Below the pieces are notes generated by a model. That model was not told the DNA's origin. It worked only from the letters and a program-made list of their open reading frames with translations, and did not search any database. Made by a program: the position numbers and the translations under genes. A DNA stretch of 64,000 bases from Rhizoclosmatium globosum. Its lineage: Eukaryota; Chytridiomycota; Chytridiomycetes; Chytridiales; Chytriomycetaceae. Positions 36,714 to 46,300 of this stretch are shown here, piece by piece. The stretch is from positions 682,001 through 746,000 of the forward strand of contig MCGO01000007.1 in NCBI GenBank assembly GCA_002104985.1. The letters run 5' to 3'. The number at the start of each line of letters is the position of its first letter. Positions within the stretch are counted from its first letter, which is position 1.

Positions 36714-38374
36714 ATGCACTCAGCAAACAATCTATTAACCAACATCAAGATTGGTTTCCTCGGACTGCTGTATATACCAGTGATAATCTACGAAGATCTT
36801 CTTAACCAGATCCAACACAAAGCGGCAACAAGTATAGCTCTGGTGCTTTATATTCTCGCAGCCATTGGATTCTTTGTCCCCTTAGCCCTTTCCTCGCCTC
36901 CTTCTTACACATATGTCCAAACTTATTTAGTTCTATTCGTCTGCTTTGTGTTCTTTCCAATGATTCTTGGTGGAATTCGTGTCGCGTTTTCAAATAATGC
37001 TGCTGGCTTGCAAACCGACCTTGTCTGTCCAATCCGAAAGCCAAGTCTTAAAACCATCACATCATGAGTATCTTGGGATATCTTCAAGAAGCGCTTGAAC
37101 TTCTGGCCGCAGGCTTAAAATGTGCTTTGGAATCTGGGTTTCCTTTGGATTTTATGGATCCAACATTTTTGGTCGACTTTGGTTTCTTTGCTGGTGTAAC
37201 GCAGTATTCTAATGTTTTCAGGGTTGTATTTTGGATTTGTGTGTTCTGGGTGTTTATTGCCAGGAAGTATACTTCAGCGTTGACTAAAAAACTCGGTGTC
37301 ACACACTGGTTTGTCATCTGGTGGTCTCCCACGATCAGCTACGATTGCCCGTTCTATATTCTGGTTTGTGAACTCATGATAAGCGTTTTTCGATGCGTTG
37401 ACGTTGAAGGATCCGAGGGCACTTTGCAACAATTAGGTGACTTGACACCGCAAATTATTTGTTGGCAAGGAGAGCATCTTATCTGTGTAATTATCGCATT
37501 TGCTTCAATGATTGCCTATTTTCCTTCAGGTTGTTCAATGTGTTCAGCTAAAGACATGATCACTTATGAAGAATCTGACTTGCGTTTTGTTCCTGCTTAT
37601 GTCAAGTTCAGCCAAATGATCAAAGGCGTATGTATATGCTCAATGGTATTGTTTGCCAAGACTCCAGTTGTTGCTTATTCCATTGCTACAATAACCATGG
37701 TGATTATGTTTGCAACCACTGTTCGCTTCTGGCCTGCTGCAGCATTTGGATTGAATGCCGTCAAGCTGTTTACGTATGGAAGCTCTGTTTACCTGTATAT
37801 ATTTCTTGCAGTTACCATCTATAACCCCCATTTATCAATTGGTGCGGCCTCAAGTCTTATGTCCACTGGAATCATACTTGTCGCGATCATAACGTTCAGT
37901 TATGAATTTTACGTTGCGCAGAAACGAATGCGTGCAACTGAGAAGAATTTATGGGATATATTGGAGGCGTTTTCCCCGTCTCCAACAAGTCAACCCAAGA
38001 AGCTTGAAATATTGAGACCAGTAGAAATGTATTCCTTGTATCTGTTGTCAGATAATGTCGAGCAGTTCCGCCCTGCATTTTTAATGCTTCCAGAAGTGGA
38101 AGCCAAGATCAGTTCTTTAGATTCAGAGCGCCGACAAGTCCTACTTCTAGCATTGAAGCAAACCCATGACCGCCCAAGAAAGCATCCAGCACATCAGACA
38201 ATGAAAGAAGCATTGAAAATAAGTCCTAATGAAAAGCTTTCAACAGCGATGCAATCGTTTGAACGTCTTTTGAGTATTCTTGACGAAGCCAAAGTGGTTG
38301 GGAAAGGCGAAGTTGCAACCTTTGTTAAAACAACAGAGTTGACCAAAGAAGAAAAGGATTCTTCTCGTATTTAA
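36714..38374 (+). CDS. Multi-pass membrane protein M
   Basis: Two adjacent frames (36714-37067 and 37064-38374) overlap as ATGA. I treat them as one gene broken by a missing base, since the second frame continues the same type of hydrophobic sequence. About nine hydrophobic segments are visible, for example IALVLYILAAIGFFVPLAL, YLVLFVCFVFFPMILGGI, VVFWICVFWVFIA, LICVIIAFASMIAYF, TPVVAYSIATITMVIMFA and SLMSTGIILVAIITFSYEF. A cysteine-bearing loop (RCVDVEGSEG...PQIICWQGEH) and a cytosolic tail rich in Lys/Glu follow. That loop resembles a TRP-like membrane domain seen at the end of protist and chytrid surface proteins, but no large extracellular part is encoded here. Function unknown. Confidence 0.7.
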
Positions 38375-38470
38375 TATTTATCCTTAATTATTTTACCACA
38401 ATACTTCTTTTCGATATGTTATTCCATTGTCATTTTGAACAATACCATTACCCCACCGAAATCAAAATTC

Positions 38471-39277
38471 ATGGATACGTTACTTCATACCAATGAAACT
38501 GATGCCCGCACAATATCTGTACTCGCAATGGAAGCACTATCGGTACTTTCTGGTGTAGAGCGAATCCTATTCCTTGGCTTCTTAACCACAACTTCAACAA
38601 CGTTACTACACGTAATCTCATTGAAAAATCAAATGCTCATCTATTTGCTCATTTCGCAATTGGGGTATTTGTTACACACACGTTGTATATCAAGCTTCCT
38701 TTATCCAACGCAATCAATATGATAAATACTCTCATCTTTGGACTATGGGAACTTTTCTACTTGTGGACGGGATGGCTACGATCGTATGATGTTTCGTGTT
38801 ACATGCTCTGTCAGAACGCTTAATGTTGTGAAGGCGGTTTTGATTTCGACTACCATACTATGCTTCACTCCATTCTTTTCTTTCCTTATACGTCTATCGA
38901 ATGATACGTAGCAATACTTGGTTTTGCTCACAAACATAATCTGTGGCATTTGCGTTTTTGTTTTAGATGTTTTCTTTGGTTATTCGCAGTTTGCTTATAT
39001 ATTCAAGAGGACACAAGAGACAGTGGAGTTAAAAGGTCCGAATAGTAAGACCGTTGGGGTCTTCAAGTTAATCTCGAGTTATGGCCTTCCATCGTTGATC
39101 ATGGTTTTCACAGCAATTACATTGATTCATTTTTTTTTGGTCTACAATGGCAGGATATAACAGTAATTTGGACGAATATGCGGCGCTGTTGGTTTTCATT
39201 GATATTTGTATTTCGGAGTTAGCCTTCCTTTGATTATGATGAAGGTAAAGCTTTTTCTCTGTTCAAGACAAAAGTGA
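38471..39277 (+). pseudogene. Decayed seven-helix membrane protein N (paralog of O)
   Basis: Starts MDTLLHTNETDARTISVLAM and shows VISLKNQMLIYLLISQLGYL, LFGLWELFYLWTGWLRSY-type, VLISTTILCFTPFFSFLI, YIFKRTQETVELKGPNSK, ISSYGLPSLIMVFTAITLIHF and SLPLIMMKVKLFLC. Each block aligns in order with gene O. The frame changes at about 38665, 38785, 39157 and 39215, and an in-frame TAG lies at 38909-38911. The intron found in O between VFIL and DTFF is absent: N reads straight through VFVLDVFF. The in-frame TAG cannot be explained by a base-count error, so this copy is probably dead. Confidence 0.7.
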
Positions 39278-39358
39278 AAACAAAAAAGAAGGTAATAAAA
39301 TGCTGACATTGTTCTGTCCACTTGAATATCATCATTGTCTCTAAGAACAATCAGCAAA

Positions 39359-40261
39359 ATGGACATCCGCCTGCATGAAACCGGTGAGGAGTACCAAATA
39401 GAAGCCGTCACATCTATAGCTGTTGTTGCCGCGTTTTCGGTGACTGAGTTGGGTATATTGGGTTGCTTTCTATTTGTTACAGCACCAACAATCCATGATG
39501 TCTTCTCGCTCAAGAATTGTATGCTTCTTATGCTTCTAGTTTCACAATGCGCATACCTGATTACACATAGCTTGTATATCTCCATCCCAATGTGGTCTGC
39601 TGCATCTGTTGGCCTCAATATCGTGAACGCTATATCGTTTGCACTGTGGCTTATATTTTACCTATGCAGTAGCTGGACGCGTTCTTATGAGGTGTTTCAA
39701 ACTACTTCTTCAGTCATCGTACTCAAAATTGTACGAATACTATTGATTTTCACTTGCTTGATAACGTTTGGCCCGTTGATTGCTGTAGTTATTCCAATAG
39801 ATCCAGACTCTCAAGAAGTTGCTGCAACAACTGCAAATGTTTTGGCTGGCGCGGGTGTTTTTATATTGGTAAGGCGTAACTATTAATGGTAAAATAAGGT
39901 ATCAAATTAAATGAGCTATTAGGACACATTTTTTGCGGTAAATTACTTGAAGTACATCTTTCAGAAGACAGTCGACACAGTGAAGCTCAGAAACGATTAC
40001 AAAATCCTCGCTATTGATTTGTTCGTCATCATTACTCAATACGGGTTAATGTGTTCGCTTGCTATGGCAATATCGCTTGGGATCTATATTGCGTTTCTTG
40101 TCGTCGCTTCGAATGATTCGCAAGAAAATCTGACTCTTTACACTCGATTACTTCAAGCCGTGGATTGGTCAGTCTTCTTCATATCCTTTCCTTTGGTTAT
40201 AATGAAAATCAAACTTGTGATGCTACGAAAGAAGAAAAATGAAAAGGAAGCGCCAAGCTGA
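39359..40261 (+). CDS. Seven-helix membrane protein O
   Basis: Exons 39359-39868 and 39923-40261 (849 bases, 282 residues), intact. Seven hydrophobic segments: SIAVVAAFSVTELGILGCFL, MLLMLLVSQCAYLITHSLY, VNAISFALWLIFYLC, IVRILLIFTCLITFGPLIAV, NVLAGAGVFIL, LFVIITQYGLMCSLAMAISL and VFFISFPLVIMKIKLVM. There is a short extracellular N-terminus and a Lys-rich cytosolic end. No DRY or NPxxY motif, so not a standard GPCR; it belongs to the same family as N and the gene at 57.2 kb. Gene N lies directly upstream in tandem. Function unknown. Confidence 0.8.
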
Positions 40262-40300
40262 TGACTATTACTGTTTATTATAATACATTAAATAAAGCTG

Positions 40301-43300
40301 TTAATTGAGTTCGTCCACTGATTTTGCCATATTGAGTCTAACTTTTGCTCCAAAGTCTTTTGCAAATGTTTGAGGCCACCACTTTCGAAGTAAAGCGCGT
40401 CGAAAAATTGAGTAGATAAATACGAGAGATCCAGCGCTTAGTGGAATGAGCAGAAAGACCGGATTTAGAGCGTTTGATGTCATAAACACCGCTTATAATC
40501 AAGTTAGTGACAGGATAAACGAAGAATTCTGTACCATTCATAAACGGCGTGTAAACAATCAGCATCGCAAAAGTTACTCCAACAGCAACTGCGATTAAAG
40601 TAGTAACATTTGCAACAAATATCTTTTGAGTGGGTAATCGCAGCCTGGTCTTGCAAGCAAATAGATTCCATAGCTGTACAATAAGAATAGAAAGATAGAA
40701 AGCAGACTGTGCTTGTTCAAGTGCCTCCAGTTGTTCTTCACCTGTCTAATTGTAAAACGCGTCAGCTGCGCATAACCGAGGGAAATCCTTACAATAATTA
40801 TTCCACTTTCAAGTGTATGATTAGCAGTATGTGGTTTAAAACCTCGAGAACGCTGAATGCGCTTTGCGTCTGTCGGAGTCATATCCCAACCCCAATACAA
40901 AACAGCAAAGAAGGTTCCGATGCATATCGATGCTTCCATCAACCCAGCTTCCAGATAAGACCAACTGAGTACTTCTGCATCGACAAGTCTTTCTCCACTC
41001 TTGATTGCTACCAAAGCTTTCCACTCTTTCTGTTGAGCTTTCCAATACCGAATGTCGGTCATCATTGCCTTTAACTCAGAAATGTGTCTCCACCATCTCC
41101 CTTTCAATTTCAATGCCGCTTTTTGCGCTTCATTCAAGTCTCCGTATATCTCGTCATTCGAGTTTTCCAATAGATTTTGATAATCGTCGTCATCTGCTGA
41201 AGTCAGCTGATACTTTGGCGTGATGCTGGTTTTTTGTTTTTCGAGATCTAACTGGTTTCCAATGGAAGACCGTCGTTCGGCGGCATCATGAATAGCATTT
41301 GCTTGCGCCTCCAGCAAATCTTTCTTTGCCTGGCGTTTATTCTTCATTAACTGGATACTTTCGGCTGTGACGGGTTGTCTTGGGCCAAGACGGAGCAGAG
41401 CCTCTGAATCTTCCGGAGGCTCCCAAGCAAAAGAAAGAGTAATGAAAAGCTCAAATCCAAGATCAACGACAAGAATTTGGATCGCGGTCAAGGCTAGAGG
41501 GATGGGGATAACTACGTTGGCGAGATATGGGAAAACTTCGGACATGATGTGTGTGAGGAAGTATTGAATCGATTTCTTCATATTCACAAAGATCAAACGG
41601 CCTAATTAAGACGTCATTAAAGCTTTGTTTAAAATTTAGTTGCTTCTCACCTTCCAAGATTCCAACCACAGTACTGGCGAAATTATCGTCCATCAGAATC
41701 ATCCCTGCTGCTTCTTTGCTCACATCGCTTCCTGTTTTGTTCATCGCAATCCCCAAGTCGGCGTGACGTAGCGCTGCAGCATCATTCACACCATCACCAG
41801 TGACACCAACAATATGGCCTAAACTTTGAGCACGCTTTACAATCTCTAGCTTCTGTTTCGGACTCGTTCTTGCGAAAATAACTTCCTGTTTACTCAAGAC
41901 TCGATCCCAATCATCGTCTGTAAACGAAGCAAGAAGCTCTCCATTCACAACTACAGCATGCACTTCGGAATCTGGAATTTTTGACGGTGGCTTTCCGCAT
42001 TCTTTCGCGACTTCTTCGAGGGTCGGTTGAGTGAGAAGATTAATTCTTCGCGCAATAGCAGCGGCTGTGAGTGGATGGTCTCCCGTCACCATTATGACTT
42101 GGATTCCGGCCTGGCGAATACTTCCAATCGCTTCTCGGACGCCATGTTTTGGTGGGTCTTCTACTGAAACCAAACCGACAAATGTCAGGCCCGTCTATTT
42201 ACGAGTCAGCAAATACTTGCGAAACACTTAAAAGACATACCGTTGGAAAGTTTGTCTTTTCTAAACTGAATCGATAGTTATCAGGAAACTTTCGTCCCGG
42301 AAGCCAATACTGAGCAAATGCAATCACACGTTCACCACGCTTAGCCATCTTTTCGTAAGTTTCCTTAAATTGAGTTCGATGAAAGTCAGTTAGGGGTTCT
42401 GCTTTCCCGTTCATCAGGATTGTTGCACATGATGCAAGGACACGTTCTGGCGCTCCTTTGACGTGCATTGTGAGAGTTCCATCAGGATGTCCTTTTCTGT
42501 GAATACTCAAATGCGTCTTTGTCTCGGAGGAAAAGGGAATCTCAAAGATTTTGGGATATTGGGTGAAGAGCTTGTTACGTATACTTTAGTCTGTGAGTGA
42601 ATAATCTTTGCCATACCTTATCGACATTTGCCAAACGACTAGCCGCAAATTGAAGAAGCCCTGTGTCTGTCGCATCGCCAATAATTTTCCGTTCTGAAAT
42701 CTTTCCCTCCGTTGAGTCAAAGCGCGCTCTATAGCATCGAACTAATAAGCAACAATAAGAAATTCACCACAAACCTTGTACATGTCGCAGCCATATGCAA
42801 AATCTGAGCAACACCACTGACATCCAATTTCAACAACCGCTCGCCCACAGGCGCCTCCCCATCACCAGCATACATGTTAACCATATTCGTCCAAACACGC
42901 GAAACTTTCATCTGATTCATGGTCAAAGTTCCAGTCTTATCTGTCGCCAACATTGTAATCGCACCTAAGGTCTCAACGCCATGTAAATCCTTAATCAAGA
43001 CCTGTCTCTTCGCCATACGTTCCCCCGCAACAGCCAACAGCATTGTTACTGTAACGGGGAGACCTTGGGGAATCCATGCAACAAGAATCCCAATGGCAAA
43101 TTGAAAACTCGAATTGAACTCGCTTCCACGTGCAAGACTGATAAGGAAGAAGAAAATGGCGGTCCCACTTGCAAGAAGGGAAATAAGTTTACAGAATCGT
43201 TGGATCTCAGAACTGAGAGGACTGCGTTTTTTGGATTTCTTGCCTCCATGAGATTGGTTTGTGAGGTTTGCGATTTTGCCGAGGACTGTGTGTGCACCTG

Positions 43301-46300
43301 TTCGGATAATGATGACGTATGCTTCGCCTACATACGATCGAAAACTTAATTTGAAAAGATTGGGTGAGTTCAACATACCATTTGAGACAACAGTTCCACC
43401 AAACACGACATTCTTTGCCTCCAAAGCACCCGCATCAGCAGCAAGAACCCCAACCAAAACGGGACTCCTCTCCACACTCTCACTCTCCCCCGTCAACGAA
43501 GAATTATCAACTCTTAATTCATGACTATGAAACACAATCGCATCTGCAGGAATCTTGTCTCCAGCCTCCAACAAAATAACATCTCCAGGAACCAATTCAG
43601 CAACGTTAATACGCTGCAACATGGATGCGCGAATACATCGAGCCTCACGTGGAATCATGTTTGTGAAACTTTCCACGATTTTAGAGACTTTTGTGAGCTC
43701 GTAAAATTCAATGAATGCATTTACAAAGGCAACACAGAGGAGTACACTTCCGATGTAGACCTAGACGTGTGATTAAGTAATAAAGCAATCCTTATTGACA
43801 CAACATACATTTGAAAAGTTTTCCACTGGATCAAAGCTATAGAGTACTAAATACCCCGTCCCTCCAAATAGCAGCAGTAAATTAAACATGTTTGTGATAC
43901 ACATGAAGAATCTATAGAATGCTGACTCCTTCTTGGGCCGAGGTAAGATATTTTTCCCATGTTGATACCACCTAGTCTTTTTCAGTGCTATGATAAAACA
44001 TAAGAAACAATTTTTCCTATCGCCCATCCCTCATCAGCAGGGAAAAGAAAAGCGCACGCGGAGAACAAAAGTCTCGGACATCCAACACATTCCCAACATC
44101 AAAACGTTCCACAATGGCAAGTGCACCCTCAACAGTACTAACTACACACAACGAGAACTAATACGCAGATAAAACTACAGGCTCAGCAGGGATCAAAGCG
44201 AAAGCGATCAGATGATGATATGTACTTCGGCCTTTCTCCGTTTCAGCTCCAACAACTCCGCTATCATGTCCATGGGATTGGAGTCAAAGCGACTGAACCC
44301 TTTAAGAAAATGAACGAGGTGATTGCGGCTCTGTGTGGTGTCAGGTATAACCAGATCACATAGTCTATTGTGATGCCCAAACTAAACCAGCGATGATCAC
44401 AGGTTCTCATCAAGAGGATCGCGAAAGAGTGATTCCAAAGCTCAGAACCGTTCGTCAAGTCGAAACGCCGAGAGTATACGACCAATACTTGAAATATGCT
44501 GGAAAGCTTGTTGCAGGCACGAGTTACATGAGACATGAGACATTTGCTAGTGCTAATCCGTTGATTCAGATTTAAATGCCGAATGATGGGGCTCCAAGTT
44601 ACGAATCTGTCAACTTCACCAAATGGACTGCTGCATACAAACGACAACATGGAAGCACTTTATTTCAAATAATTAAGGGGCAGAAAACCGCAGAGCATAA
44701 GCGTTGATGGAAAAGTGGAAGTCTCAAGTAGAAGAGTTGAAACGGACCCAAAACCAAAGAGGTTTCAGAGAGCTCACAAGACTCAACCGAAAACAGTTCA
44801 AGCTTGTTCAACTAAGCAAGTTGTTGCGACCTGAGGGATTTCACGGTGTTCGTTTAGAAGGGTTTGGTTTCACGCCAAAACAGTTCGGAAGTCAACACAC
44901 TACGGTAAGTGATTAAATATGAAACACTCATTAATATAAATAAAAGGCCTGTGCTACAATATTGAAAGAGCTAAAGATTCCTGGAAAAATCCGCTTGGTC
45001 TTGGTGAAGCCTCCAGAAGAAGATTCAGACTCCAACAAGGAAAACAGCGCAGTGGATGACGAGGGCAATTCAAATGGCGAAGACGAAGACGACAAATATG
45101 ATGGTTTCGACATAGACGTCGACGAGATTGACGAAGACGATGCGATTGAGGAAGACGAATGGATCAACGCGATTGACAAAAACAAAGGGGTGATTGAAGA
45201 AGACGGAGATATCAACGCAATTGACAATATCGAGGACGAAATTGAGGGAGACCAAGACGATGCGATTGAGGAAGATAATATGAGTGTTGAAGATGCCAAG
45301 AACAATAAAAGTGTTCTAAACGAGGTCGAAGACAATGGAGACGTGGAAAATGAAGAAAATTTGTGATTATATATACGGCGGGAGTTGGGTTGGGTGATTC
45401 GAGTTGGGTCAGTTGGAATCATCAGATGGAGTATGTTTTACACCCTCAAGTATTACTTCCTTTACAGTTGCTTATTAAACCTTTCTCCCTCCTTTCTCTT
45501 TCTTTCTTTCTTTGTTCCTAAAGTAAGCAGAGTTCAGAGAGCAAGCTAGACAAAGTTTGGAATCAAGACGACCATTTTCGTTCTATTTGAGCTGCCAATT
45601 GTATTTTGCAGTTTGGCTGAGAAAGATCAAACCACCCTCAAACGCAAAATAAGCCAACTATAGAAGTCGAAAATGAAATTAATGCTCAAAAGAACTTACG
45701 TCGAGTGTTTCCTGGTCATATTGTTCAATAAATTACACTCCGTGGAGTTTAATGTCTTGGAGGCATGTTTTCAACAGAGTTTCGTCAACCTTTCAACCAC
45801 TTTCAACCTTCTGCAACATCATTAGCTGAACAAAACCCGTTAAAGTAAATATCAGATCTTACTAAATAACACACAATCTTCTTGATCGTGGTATTGTTAC
45901 GCGTCTGTTGTCATTGCTAGTTTCGCTATTCAGTTTTATCGCAACCAAACTCGCTCCACACGTGCAAACACGACGCAATCGCTTCGTAGATCGATTAAGA
46001 CTACGCTGTTTTCGACAGAGGTGAAGTTTGGTGTGTCCTGATTTTGTCAATCTTTCAATGTTTATCTTGTGTCAACACTTTCACTGTAAATGCACAAAGA
46101 CTTAAGCTTTCATGATCGATGCGTATAAACCTCCAGAATCAGTAAAAACAACCCGCTCTTTCTATCGCAGGTAGTCATTGATCTCTGTCTATTGTCGTTG
46201 GTGCGCTATTGAGGGCAGAATATCATGGATTTGGCTTCAGTATCAAAAAGATGGCCACATCACACTTATTTTGGTGTTCCGACAACGCGAATATGCGTAA

